This document shows positions 1 through 12,412 of a stretch of DNA of 64,000 nucleotides, piece by piece (position 1 is the stretch's first letter; each line of letters begins with the position of its first letter). The DNA lies in contig NC_083520.1 in assembly GCF_032362555.1 (NCBI RefSeq), positions 4,898,001 to 4,962,000 of the forward strand, read 5' to 3'. The stretch comes from Amyelois transitella (taxonomy: Eukaryota; Arthropoda; Insecta; Lepidoptera; Pyralidae). The notes below the pieces were generated by a model. It saw only the letters and a program-made list of their open reading frames with translations, did no database searches and had not been told where the DNA came from. The translations under genes were made by a program, and so were the position numbers.

Positions 1-1569
1 ATCCTGGATGAGTCAGGATTTTACACGAAGGGGCTCTCATTTCACCTCCTATATTATCAGTCAGTCAGTTAGTCTCCTCTTTTACACAAAAATATACATA
101 TGTAAAACCACATGTAAAAATAATTATTTTAACGCCCAAAAATTTTTCTTCTTATTTTATCTTTAGAAAGATATGTCTATCAAAAATAAAAAATGATCAA
201 TTTTGTTCATAAATTTTTAAATGAGCTCGCCTGGAAGAACGCGCTCGCAATATATCAACAGCTAATGGACAGGTATATTGAACAGTGTTGATACAATATT
301 GATATCGCCTTTATTCCTATGTTCACGTAATTGCCATACCAGTATGGGGATTAAATTTGTTTTGTCAGAAAAAAAAAACGATTTGTATCCTAAATGGGAC
401 AATATACTTGTGAACTTCGGAATATCGTCCATGGATTTTGACAACCTTTTATTTTCAAATTTGATCCTTTCCTTTTTAGTTATTTATGAATCAATAAAAA
501 CCTAAAAGAGCTCACATTTTTTTTCCGGTTTCATGATTAAAGCTAACTAAATCTATGTGACTATCTACTTCATATTTGATTATATTTTTGTCTAAATTCA
601 TCACTTGAGACGTTGGGGTAAAACGATGCAGGTATAAGTCATAAGAGATATTTTAATCCATAGAATAACTAGAACCATTATTTGGACTAGTTTTACAATT
701 TTAAGGGGATATGGGTTTAGCTGAAGATATGACATCCAGCAAGAAGCCGCCACAGGATCGCGAGCTACTTAACTTAGTGAGCGTTGAAGTAGAGTCAAGG
801 CGAAAACCTGCGCTTATACGAGTCCCCGTGCGGTGTAGAGGGCACAGGGGAAATCTTAAATTGGATTAATCTGTCTTTTATCTTAATCTGCATTAAAAAG
901 AACCAAAACGAATACGTCAAGTGTGATTAATTGAATAGTATATAAAGATAAAGTTTATTAAATACAGTCAATCCATGACATTGAAATATTTGATATGCCA
1001 GTCAATATTATGGAGTTGAACTGCGAAAAGTAGAGAGAGAGTTGGAAAGCAGACCCCGGGCCCGAAGCAAAGTTCCGACGAACATGAAAATCAATTGAGA
1101 ACAAAGGAAACCCTTCGTTTTCTGAATAGTTAAACCACAGGAACATAGAGCAAGGAATTTTCCGTTAGAAATAGATAAAATACGGAGAAATTCTGGCGAC
1201 GTCATTAATTACATAGACACATATTATGCCTTACGGGGTAAATCGAGCCAATAATTACAAATCCAAAGGCTACACGATTAGCTGGATAATTATCAGTACT
1301 GAGAAAAAACCGAGCAGCTCGAAGGCTGAAAACATTAAAGGCATCCGCAATGCTAGACAGTGCATTCTTTGAAGTTCAGCTATTTTAATCGTTTAAAGTG
1401 GATGGTTATTTTCTGGATTTTTTCTTTTAGTACTAGTTGAATGGTGAATAAATTTGTTTGCATCTAGTCCGTTTATAAGTATATGGTTTCTAGTGCTTTG
1501 ATTATTTTTTGTTTTGTTAGTGTTGTGGTTTATTTTATTATTGGGTATAATCTAATTAAATAAATGAAG
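1..1569. other. Intergenic, no gene seen
   Basis: No open reading frame here looks like a protein. The stretch around 741-850 is relatively GC-rich (it contains a CGCCACAGGATCGCGAG-like run) and may be an old repeat fragment, but I cannot name it. Confidence 0.5.
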
Positions 1570-1673
1570 ACACTTACCGATTGACTGTATATTATAATAT
1601 ATATATATATTTTATAATATACAGTCAATTGGTAAGTGTAGTATTATATTCATATATATATATATATATATTC

Positions 1674-1759
<86 letters not shown>

Positions 1760-1794
1760 GAATATATATATATATATATATGAATATAATATAC
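1570..1794. repeat. Nested AT palindromes around an (AT)n microsatellite
   Basis: Two palindromes lie side by side. The first has 28-nt arms at 1570-1597 and 1612-1639 that pair with one mismatch around an AT loop. The second runs from 1641 to 1794: its ends (GTATTATATTCAT on the left, its near-complement on the right) flank a long (AT)n tract at about 1680-1755. An open frame across it encodes only Tyr-Ile repeats and is not a gene. Such tracts can extrude as cruciforms and vary in length. Confidence 0.85.
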
Positions 1795-1839
1795 AGGTTA
1801 GGATAATATCAACGTACTGTCCAAACCGCTGAGTTTAGA

Positions 1840-4522
1840 GTTTAAAAAATGGCATATAGGCTCCTTATTAAAAATGTCTCGAGGGGATTTCCCGAAACTT
1901 CCACAGAAAATAAACTGATTGATTCATTGATTGTAAGGAAATTAGAAGGGCTTTTAGTCCACGCGGGCGAAGTTGCAGACGTACTGGCGGCCAGTTGTTA
2001 CAATTAAATACATACAAAAAAATGTAACGCATTTTTTGAAATCGAATGGCTGTTATGTAATGTGTTATTTTTTATGTGCAATGAACAGTGGGCGTCCTAT
2101 TTCAAAGTCAGTAGAAAATACAAAATTTACAACAACTGTAGTCATAATGACCAAAATAAACTATTACATACCTACGTGTTTTGCTGTAACAAAGGAAATT
2201 AAGGCTTTGTTTTGCATGTTAATTGGATTAATTAATATTGGTGTGCCGGTAGTTAATTGCTTATCGAAATGTAATATAACATTTACCGTTAAAAATCTAG
2301 CATAGGTACTTTGTTTACTTATCCACACTAAACTACTAAATCGATTTTGATGCAAGTTTATACACAGATATAAATTAACTTTAAAAAATAACATAGGCTC
2401 CTTTTTGTCTGGAAATTCCAACGGAAGCGAAGCCCCGCGAAAAAGCAAAGATATTATAAGTCGATTAGTTTTCTTTGAAACTTGAAATAGTGTTATAAAT
2501 ATAAGGTACTCGTATCTGTTTTGGAGATTCAAGCAACCAATGTAAGATGAGCTAACACAGATGATTTTCCTTCTTTAACCATTTTGAACAACTAAGGTGT
2601 ACCTTCCCAACCCTTCAGTATCACAAATACATACAATAGATAGTGTAGTTCAATAATGATCAACATTAAGTTGGACTTTTGCAGACGATGCCGTACATCT
2701 GGCCACAAAAGGATGAAAATCGCCTTGAATTGAAGAGTGAAGAACTACATTGAGGGAGAATATATCAAAATGTTTATGGCAACCTACTTATTTGAGCACG
2801 TAGCCGCGATAAAAGCTATGAAATAAATTATTTGTAAGTGAGAGGAAATTATTAGATGTACCTATTTTTCATGTTTTTATTGTTTTTTATTAAAACAACA
2901 AAATAGGTCATTGATTTTGTTTTCAATATTATCTCTGTCTGCTACGTAAGAAAAATAACGTGATAAATATATGAAGAGTCAATAGCACAATAAAGTTATT
3001 ACGAGTAAGACGTCAAATACTCCAAAATAAAACAGTTAAGTTATTTCATTTCAAATACATTATGACTCTATCACTGCTATCAGAATCGCTTCATAATACT
3101 GACAGCATTATGAAAGATGAATCGATTTGCTCCACTAAAGGTCATTCCGAATCATGATTAACGGCTGACGATGAATCAAGATCAATTTATGTTGCTAAAA
3201 GGGTCACAGACTAGTTATAATATTTTTAAGAGGTAGAACGACCATTAGATTGCTTTGAGATATTTGCATAGTGTGTATGGATCATGTTTATATAAAGGTC
3301 TTATTTGTCGGCCTCTACGGTGGAGATCTAAATAAATTTATTTTTAATAGATTAACCTTGCTTAACTTGAAAATTATTTATATTAATGAGTGGAAATTAA
3401 GATTATTCCAATGCTTTTAGATAAAATCTGATCATTGTTATATTTAATTAATTCCGTAGTCTAGTATTATATCATCTGATGATTGAGACGCCATAAAATA
3501 CATTTAACTTTAATCCATCAAATTGTTTCGGCAAAAGGACTACATACACCTTAAAACATAACACTTCTTGTGACACAGTTGGTTAAAAAGGTGTGACACG
3601 TAGATGAGGTGGACTTGGATTTCAACTAGACCAGGAAAATAAAATATAAAGCTTTATTGAAAAAAAAAATAAACGGTTTATTTAATTATTTCGTCATGAA
3701 TTCGAAATAAAAAGGGCCCTTTGTCATTTAATTTCAATGCAAACAGTTAAATTCATTCTTTACCGTGACTAAAAATAAAAACTTTTTAAGAAAGTAATTG
3801 TTCAAAATAAATTTGAGTTTTCTGCCATGGATTCATTAATTATTTTACACAAAGTTTCATATACATACGTCCAAAAACACTTTAGAAATTAACAGTTGAA
3901 CACACAGGGGAAACAATACATTACATGCGATGTATCATTCAAACCGCACATAGAAGGAAGGCTACAGGTAGTACTTACCCTCGTACAAACAAATCACACA
4001 CCTATTGAAGTAATAGTTTTATTGAAGTAATTCTAAACACACAAATACATGCTCTACAATGCTTACATAAAACACTCGGCGGTTTAAAAAAGTAAGTACG
4101 GGTAATTCCGTTTCGTTTCACGCGCGAATCTTTGGGAAAGCCTCGAGCAACTGAACGTTCGGACGCGGGCAAACTTGTCCATCGTATACTGCGCATGTAC
4201 GGTAATAATTTCGAATTAAAAAAGAATTCTTTTGTTATAAACCAAAAATGTACGGTATTCCAAGAAAAAAAATGTTTGCTTTAAATTTGGAATGTGCATT
4301 GTGGAACTTGAAAAAAAAATTCGTGGGTAGCGTCATAATTGAACGTGTATGGGAATGTAATACATTTACGTTTGTGAGCGACCTTTGAAACATGAAGATT
4401 TTAATGGAATATTTGAGATTGGGATTAACTGGAATTCCATCTTTCCAGCCTTAAATCTTTGTAACAGTATCAACCTTTTAAGATTACAGCATCAACCTTC
4501 ATTAAACATTAATTAATACAAA
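1840..4522. other. Intergenic, no gene seen
   Basis: AT-rich sequence without recognisable protein, tRNA or rRNA. The open frames here (up to about 120 codons) have no family-like features and no matching splice or promoter context. Confidence 0.5.
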
Positions 4523-4797
4523 TAAACGTAGAGGTATGGTTCCCGGCACCAATACAAACAAGAATAAGACCACTCCATCTCTTTCCCGTGGATGTCGTAA
4601 GAGGCGACTAAGGGATATGCTTACAAACTTTTTTAGGCGATGGGCTAGCAACCTGTCACTATTTGAATCTCAATTCTATCATTAAGCTAAAGAGCTGAAC
4701 GTGGCCATTCAGTCTTTTCAAGACTGTTGACTCTGTCTACCCCGCAAGGGATATGGACGAGACCATATGTATGTATGTTTGTATGTAAACGTAGAGG
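4523..4797 (+). mobile_element. SINE with ATGT tail, complete, with target-site duplication
   Basis: The body at 4535-4785 starts near TGGTTCCCGGCACC and ends in an ATGT-type tail. It is flanked by a 12-bp direct repeat, TAAACGTAGAGG, at 4523-4534 and 4786-4797, as expected for target-primed reverse transcription. About ten longer copies of this family lie in the window in both orientations. The last 40 or so bases resemble the 3' end of the RTE copy at 58448-59572, which suggests that this LINE family mobilises it. Confidence 0.88.
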
Positions 4798-4799
4798 AG

Positions 4800-6863
4800 T
4801 ATACGGTAATCTTTTATACTTTAAAGTTTTTCCATTAAGTTGCATCGTTAACGGTCGGACGTTATAACAAGACGCTTCTAGTCAGTAGTTTTTCTGGATT
4901 TGCGTTCTCCTGAGCAGTGTGAAGATTTGTAAGGCGTATAACGTGCAGCAGTGGACTTCAGGCTGCTAAGATTATAATGATAAATAAAAAAAATATATAA
5001 AACTAGCAAATACAATTTAGTTCCGAGATATTTATTATGGGATGTAAACTCAACGATACTTTATTTTATAAAATCAGTCAGTTTATCGTTCCCATAGGAA
5101 TTTCTAGCAAAAGTAGCTTTCCAAAATTTAAGCTTTATCTTTAATAATAAGTACCTAAAGCAGCAAACAAAAATGTACCTTTGCAGTTATCATATTACGG
5201 GATGATGACGGAATTAACATCACTTCTTATAAAATTAATTCAGTTGGCAAAAAATCACAAAAGAAACCACGCCCAAGCGTGCTACATATTTTTATCCCCT
5301 TGGTTGATTCGCCAAACATCCATTATCATTTTCCCTAAAGAATTTGCCACATTTTTGGGACCGACAATAACACATTATCCAGTCCATGGCGACGGCGTAT
5401 ATCTTTTATAATATAATTTATTTTTATATAGACACAAAAATGGGAAACGAGACAAAAATAACCAACAAGGAAATGGTATATCATCAGTTTTTAAATAATC
5501 TATCTACAGTAAGAAAGAAGGAAGGCGGTAAAGATAAAATCCCGCACGGGTACCTAGGTAGGCAGAGACTTACAGTAAATAATGTCCTAAACGTCCTTGC
5601 TATAGTATAAAAATTGTAAATGTCCTAAGTAACCGGTTGGTAATCTCGTTAATTAACTAAACAACAATCTTTGCTTAGTATTTTATTAAATAACTAAAGT
5701 GGCAATTTTAGGTGAAAGGCAGACTATTTAGTCAAATATTACCATAGAATGTTGGTACTTTTATACTTATTGATCTAGAACATTGGTGACAATAGAAAAA
5801 GTATTATATCTAAAATATAAATAATTCTTAGTTACATTCTATATCAAATCATCAATATATAATTTGTAAATATAATGTTATGTAGGTAAATATTTTCTTG
5901 CTGATGATTTTTCTTTCATTGATCAATTTTAGTAATATTAATGTTGTGATATTTTTAACCAACATCGAAAAACCCACTTTCTGTCAGTAGTAAGCTACGA
6001 GGTTGGTGTAGCCTTAAATACTTATTAATTCAACATTAATGTTAATTAAGTCCGGTCGCATAGCGTTAAAGGTTACTTTTGTTGAACTTTATTGTGCTAA
6101 TTAAACTTTAAACTGCCAGGCTTTTCTAAGAATTACTATATACTTAGGTATTTTACTTTTTCTTTCTAAACTCAGTTAGTGAAGTTAACTTTTGATCAAA
6201 GCAAAAGGGCATCTTAATATACTCTTACCTACCCAGCAGTATGATTAACAAGTTAAAAATGCAAACAACTTGGAACTCTGTGATGCGATTTCTAGCAAAT
6301 AGACTTACGTATTTAAGAAAAACTCAATTATGGTTTTTGTCCAAAAACCGCAATAAAGTCGGTTAATTTGCTTCGCTCAAAGTTTGTAGACAATTGCTCC
6401 ACTTTATGCAAAATAAATATTAAATAATGAAATTAGTAATAGATGTAGTTAATGCCTACCCCAGAGGCGGAGATGCAAGTTAAACTAATAAGTTTCAGTA
6501 TCATTCATTAGTGTTTCGCGATCAAGTTTTCTTAAACGACTTTTAATTATCTTTAATTAGGTCAGGGATATACAATTGTACATTTAAGCGCGTTTTAGAC
6601 AAGTCTTCGGCAAAACACATAGACCCTGACCCAAAAAATTTCTTTAGGAAGAAAGCACTCATTATGAGTTAAGAATTTATGTTAACAATTGGGAGGTTTC
6701 AGAAAATTACTTCAGGAAAATACAAAAAGGAAATGAAAAGGAAATTTTACAACAATAGTTGTTTAGGCAGTTGATAAAGTACGTGAGTAGGTACTTGAAT
6801 TGTGTGTTTCGATTTTATGAAAAATCTGAAGTTCTATTTACATCGATGTGAAAAGAACGTAAT
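4800..6863. other. Intergenic, no gene seen
   Basis: AT-rich. Two frames of about 75 codons near 5181-5610 overlap each other and carry no recognisable motif. Confidence 0.45.
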
Positions 6864-7149
6864 ACGAGGAATACATACATACATACATACATATGATCAC
6901 GTCTATATCCCTTGCGGGGTAGACAGAGCCAACAGTCTTGAAAAGACTGAATGGCCACGTTCAGCTATTTGGCTTAATGATAGAACCGAGATTCAAATAG
7001 TGACAGGTTGCTAGCCCATCGCCTAAAAGAGGAATCCTAAGTTTATAAGCCTATCCCTTAGTCGCCTTTTACGACATCCATGGGAAAGAGATGGAGTGGT
7101 CCTATTCTTTTTTGTAATAGTGCCGGGAACCACACGGCAACGAGGAATA
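6864..7149 (-). mobile_element. SINE with ATGT tail, complete, with target-site duplication
   Basis: Reverse-oriented copy; body 6874-7139. The tail appears on the plus strand as ACAT repeats at the left end, and the 5' end (GTGCCGGGAACCACACGGCA) is on the right. A 10-bp direct repeat ACGAGGAATA flanks it at 6864-6873 and 7140-7149. Confidence 0.87.
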
Positions 7150-7261
7150 TGTTACTTATTTTCCTAATAAACCCAAAGGATTTCAAAGCAAAAGCTTAAG
7201 TGTACCTTTTTCACATAAATCTTTATCTGTCGATACTTGTCGCACACACATATATGTATAT

Positions 7262-7350
7262 TATCCTCGTCTTTATACTTTTCCTTCATGGGGTAGACAC
7301 AACCAATAGTCTCAAGATTCGAAGGCCATGTTTAGTAATATTATCATGAT
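7262..7350 (-). repeat. Degenerate SINE fragment (same family)
   Basis: Contains eroded versions of the family segment that reads GGGGTAGACAGAGCCAACAGTCT on the plus strand in intact reverse copies. No duplication of the target site is visible. Confidence 0.5.
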
Positions 7351-7537
7351 AAATTCAGATTTACATATTGTGAAATTGGTACTATGTACCAAGTTATATA
7401 TAACTTGTTTTGATTAACTTTTTTCTAAGTTTAGTGAAAACAAATAAAAAAACTCAACTGTATTTTAACAAAATTTCAACTGCACTTTCACTTCACTGAA
7501 ACTTCTCATTGTTGTGGAGAGCTGGTACCAACATTAG

Positions 7538-7561
7538 GTATACCTGTACGTATACCTGTAC
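7538..7561. repeat. Tandem 12-mer pair
   Basis: GTATACCTGTAC occurs twice back to back (7538-7549, 7550-7561). Short; no function can be inferred. Confidence 0.7.
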
Positions 7562-8666
7562 AGCAGGTTACCAGTCCCTTCCCAGATTTGGACATAAAGA
7601 CCATACTTTGTTAAAAAGTAAATAGGTTAATCTCCTATCTTCCATCACATAAACATAATCTTCCCTTGTCACACTACGCCACGTCGTCAGGCTAATTAGT
7701 TAACATAAATTTTGAACTCGTGTTGCGTTGTATTACAGTAGCTTGATGACATGCATTAATTGCATACGTTCTACATACATAGAAGACTAGCTATATCTTC
7801 ACTTTCGTTAGGTTCCCCGGATATACAATTAATGCTGATTCGTAGGTCACAGTTATTAATTATGAAATCCGTTAAGGCGCTAAAGAAATATATTCATCTA
7901 GTGCAAGCTCCATACTGGTTTGGTAGCGACAAAAAACTCAACTCAACGTATAAGTCAATCAAGGAAAGTCTTACTAGTATAAAAAGGGGTTCTTATTTTA
8001 GGCTTGCCACTGGTCACTTGAGTAGGTATCTGTATCTCAAACTAGATGACCATATCTACAACGTACGACATAAAGAAGTGATATATGAAGTACATCCGTT
8101 AGGTCTGGTTATGCGTTATAATACAAATAAATAAAACATTTATCTCTGCCATTATAAAATTAAAAGCCGATTGACATTAATGCCAATTAAGATTAACGAC
8201 TTTACTGTCCCTATGAGCATACTAACAACTTCCATTGATTAAAAAATAAACTATTACAAAACCATTAAAGATAGGAACTAAAACGGATATCGCAAAATTA
8301 CCAGCGGAATTCAGCCTCGGGCAGAAGCGCAAGCTTCACTGAGCTTAGAAGGTTCTTTAATCCATTTTTAATAAAAAGATTTATTTCATAATGCTGTTAC
8401 TTTCACCTCTTGCGGAGAAATTAAAACTTATAAAGATTATTTAATTTTATACTTTTTCACTTAGCTTTTTATCCTGAGAGAATTCAGTTATTACATTTAA
8501 TATAAACAAACCTTATACATTAATAATATTTAAAATAACGAAAACGTTTACTTAAATTTTCGTCATACAATTGTTTTTTACTATCCAGTTCAGGTTATGT
8601 GGTATCAAGTAGGAAATCTGAACTGTAAGAGATAGGGTTTTTAATTAGTTTTCCACTTATTAATAA

Positions 8667-8812
8667 CTAGCTTTCGCCCGCAGCTCTACCTTTACGTCCT
8701 TCTTCGTACTCCACATTATGTATGTATATGCAAAATTTATTGGAGATCGGATCAGTGATTTTACCATGGAAGGCAGACTAACAAACTCACTTTCACATTT
8801 ATAAAATTGGTA
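8667..8812 (+). repeat. Interspersed repeat fragment (LINE or SINE 3' region type)
   Basis: Begins CTAGCTTTCGCCCGCAGC and continues with a GGAGATCGGATCAGTGATTTT-like segment. I recognise this style as a dispersed repeat common in lepidopteran genomes, often next to genes. No coding capacity. The class is inferred, not shown. Confidence 0.5.
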
Positions 8813-11800
8813 TGCACTTTAAAAGTTACAGCCTGACTTAGTATTTTTATATGTTAAGAAAATGTTTACCACTATATTAAAGACATGTAATATTTCTAAA
8901 TTAATCTTAAATATACAATATTTTTTACTCACGCAGTCATTGTAGCATAGCTACGAGGCTCTACGCACGAGATCTACGATGCTCGGTGCTGGCTACGAGA
9001 AAGTAATTAAAGCGTCATCTAGAGTCTAAACTGAGTTTTACAGTACGTAAAAAGCCTTGTTTTTTTATTTTTATCTCAATCTGGACAATTTTAAATTCTC
9101 GGTTTGAGAAAATATTATCATCGAAATCAAATGTAGATACGCTTCAGAAATGAAAGCGAAACAATATTAAAATTTTGGTACGTGGGTTACTCTTAATTTT
9201 TTTCTTTCTCTTTTACAGACTTTCTCCGATTTCATTCTTTGTTGTTGGTTTCAATGCGGTCCGTTGAAACTAATTAAATTCGTTAGTATTTTAACCAAAA
9301 CCTGTGTGCAAAAACACATCACGTCTTTATTATAACCCAAAAGTTCGGATTCGGTGGATCAATAAAATCTTTTAACAATGATATGTACGTTACCGTACAT
9401 CGATAAAATATCCTTTATGATATTTATGCCTCATTAGGGATAAAGCCGTGACTGTATACTATACATACATTTTACGAATATTCAACTTCTAAGGGAAATT
9501 TTTGTGTCATTGCTATAATAAACGTCGTGTCTACTCGTGTTTTATATGACATATCAGACAGGTTACGGAAAAGTGTTTCCGAGTTATAAAAATAATATTG
9601 TTCAGACACAGAGCACTCAAGAGACGAGGTTGCTCTTTTCACTGCTTTGTAATTTTTTTTTGTTTTGCCTGTTACCATGCAAGGAAGTATTTATGTATCA
9701 TCTGTGCATGAAGTTTTTGATTAATTAATATTCTATGTATGTACTACGTTTATATTTATATAGTGCGCTTCATAGAAAATAAGCCACTTTCAATATGTTT
9801 ACGATGCGTGGTATAGTTATATTTTTATATATGGCCCACTGTAGGTACGTAAAATGGCATGTTGCTTGTTTCAGTTTATACTAAAGTGAAGATGTTATAT
9901 GCCTTTTAGTAATAAATTGTATTGCTTATTCGCGTCATCTTTTTGATTTTGTTAGGATCTGATCTGGTATGATTTATAAACCGCTTTAGATAAAATATAT
10001 GAAAAAATATCTTAAATCTGATAATAAATATTTTCTCGTTTTTGCGTCACAGCAAGATCTGTTATAAAAAGTGCGGATCATTTTTGTAATCTTCACTTAG
10101 GTGGCGCTATCACGTACGACATCCGCGACTCGGTAGTACAATATTTAATTCAGTAAGTTAGACATTAATAAATTATTACAATAGTATTGTATTAATATGA
10201 ATTTTAATATACGTAATATTAAAATTCATACACAAACACATTTTATCTATGTATATAGAATGTATGTCGTTAAATAAACCAAGCATTCTGATTGAAGCAT
10301 TTCACTAGATATTTTAATAATAATACTAAGTCACTCGGTGATAACGGATCATTGTAACATGATTCGAAACGTCCGAGATAAAAAAGGCACGTTATGTGCG
10401 CGTTTAATACCTGTTTTATTTATAAATAGATAAATCAGGTATTAAATTACGAATTAAACGAATAAAAATATTTTTCAATTTACATTGTTATCAACGCTAA
10501 ATTAAACGATGTGTACTGCACTAAATAAGTTTTGACATATTTATAGACTTAAACCGAAGTAATCTCTAACCGATACCGATACCTGATTTTGATCATGTAC
10601 GAAACTGGACGTAAGTAAACATGTGTCTAACTTCACAAGGAATGTGCTGAGAATGTTAACGTACAGGGAGGCGAATATACATGACCCCTTGCCATGTAAA
10701 CAGCACCACCATATTGATTTAGGTCATGTTTAAATGCTTTCGACTGTACCGATTTTCTGCATAGAAAATTGAATAGGTAGTCCTCTGTTTAACAACAGGA
10801 ACATAATAGGCATAGACGAACAGACACGTTAAAATTATCAATTAAAGGCAGAACTATTAAAAGATTTGCGAAACGAACTCTAAATTTGATAATAACGCGT
10901 ATTAATACGCAAGTCGAGCTTTCATGCAGGTTTAATAATGGAGAAAAACCGGCTTCTTGTTTTTTTTATTTGCGCGATTGTAGAAATCAATCAAAGGATA
11001 CTTATTTAAGGTTATAGCTAGCAGCCTATCATTATTATCTCTAAATCTAACTGCCATCACCAAGGCAACCCGCTGAACGTGGAATTTGTGTGGCTCTGTT
11101 TACCCCGCTATTAATCATCTTTCAATCATGCACAAACATTACATATATCTATATAGCCAATTGATCGGTATTATATTCTGATACATTAATTATTGAATTT
11201 GGAAATATTAAATATATCATATCCATATTTTTTAATCTGTGGCACAGAATAGTTACTCTGCGCTTTACATTTTTAATCAATTGAGCTAACCTTTACGAGC
11301 AAACAAGCTTTATTTTGAGGCTACATTACTTCTAAGATTAACCGTTCAGTATGGATTTTTTTGTTATTGTAGCTTTTATGAGCTTTTAAATTTTCATTTT
11401 CTTCTCCAAATGTTTTAAGTAATGGAAGTTTTGATATTATATTATGACTGGGATTAATTATTCCTATGACATAAAAAAGTTACTAAAGGGCATTTTACAA
11501 AATAAAAAAAAACATAAAATAACAGTATTTTGAAAGTCATATAAAATAGTAGCTACTTCATACTCGTAACTAGGTAGTATATTTGAGCATTACTAAGAAT
11601 TACCGAAAATCACATTTTCAATGCATGCACCGCAGTGACGTCATCAACCGTAACGCCTACGTAGGTAGGCAGACTACGTCATAAAGGAGGAGGCGTTTAA
11701 CCCGACCCAAGGTAAATTATTAACGAAATTTTTTTTTACCATACGATGGCGTGCATCTTGTTATAATGGGATTAGTTTTTAGCCGGGATTCATTACGTTC

Positions 11801-12228
11801 ATACATATAGTCACGTCTATATGATCTTCCGTGAAAATATTATGGTGAAGAAAAGGACATTAAAGGTGCAACTAAAAATACATTGAAGGAAAAGAGAGGG
11901 AAAATATCAACTCTGCATTTCTGAAAGAAGTAATTTTGTTGGGAAGACTGCATACGTTATTGTCACATAATTATACCTGGTACTGGGTGTCTATTAATTA
12001 AGCTTGATATAGTACGTCTACTCTCTATTTATTAACTTTTTGCTATCGGAAGTAATTGAAATCCAGAGAAGATAAGACAGAATATATCTTGTTTACGTTA
12101 GTGATTAGTCTTCAAATCTTGTGAGGTAGAACTCGTCCTGGAAACTTTTTACGAAAAAAATCAAGGCTAGTCCCTAGACCCTAAAACAATGTTTGTGTTG
12201 TTTACCATTTAATATAATTTATACAATA
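8813..12228. other. Intergenic, no gene seen
   Basis: AT-rich with several short palindromes. The region at 8935-9000 has clustered CTACGA/GCTACG words. No plausible gene is visible. Confidence 0.45.
10196..10230. repeat. Perfect 15-bp inverted repeat, 5-nt loop
   Basis: Arms TATGAATTTTAATAT (10196-10210) and its exact complement (10216-10230) surround ACGTA. AT-rich, so it may be a chance or mobile-element relic. Confidence 0.8.
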
Positions 12229-12412
12229 TACCTATAATTTCTGGTAAAGGGTCAGGTCAAAAGTACCCGAAACCGCCGAGCTTGCATGAAGAGAGTTATG
12301 AATGTGGATGAAGCAAAGGAAATATGCAGAGATCGTGGCAAGTGGAAAGAGGTAGTCTCTGCCTACCCCTCCGGGAAAGAGGCGTGATTTTATGTATGTA
12401 CCTATAATTTCT
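12229..12412 (+). mobile_element. 5'-truncated RTE-type LINE 3' end with 14-bp target-site duplication
   Basis: The body at 12243-12398 (about 156 bp) is nearly identical to the last part of the RTE copy at 59403-59572. It includes the codons for the C-terminal CMKRVMNVDEAKE region and the end GKEA followed by a stop, then a short ATGT tail. It is flanked by a 14-bp direct repeat TACCTATAATTTCT at 12229-12242 and 12399-12412. Extreme 5' truncation is typical of LINE retrotransposition. It encodes nothing functional. Confidence 0.92.

Noticed and set aside
1581-1832. 83-codon open frame
   Set aside because: It is the translation of the AT microsatellite (Tyr-Ile repeats).
2164-2532. 122-codon minus-strand frame
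   Set aside because: Composition is unlike a protein, another frame overlaps it in antisense, and no motif was recognised.
7760-8134. 124-codon open frame on the plus strand
   Set aside because: No family motif, signal peptide, TATA box or splice context. In AT-rich DNA of this length one such frame is not surprising. It could still be an unknown small protein.
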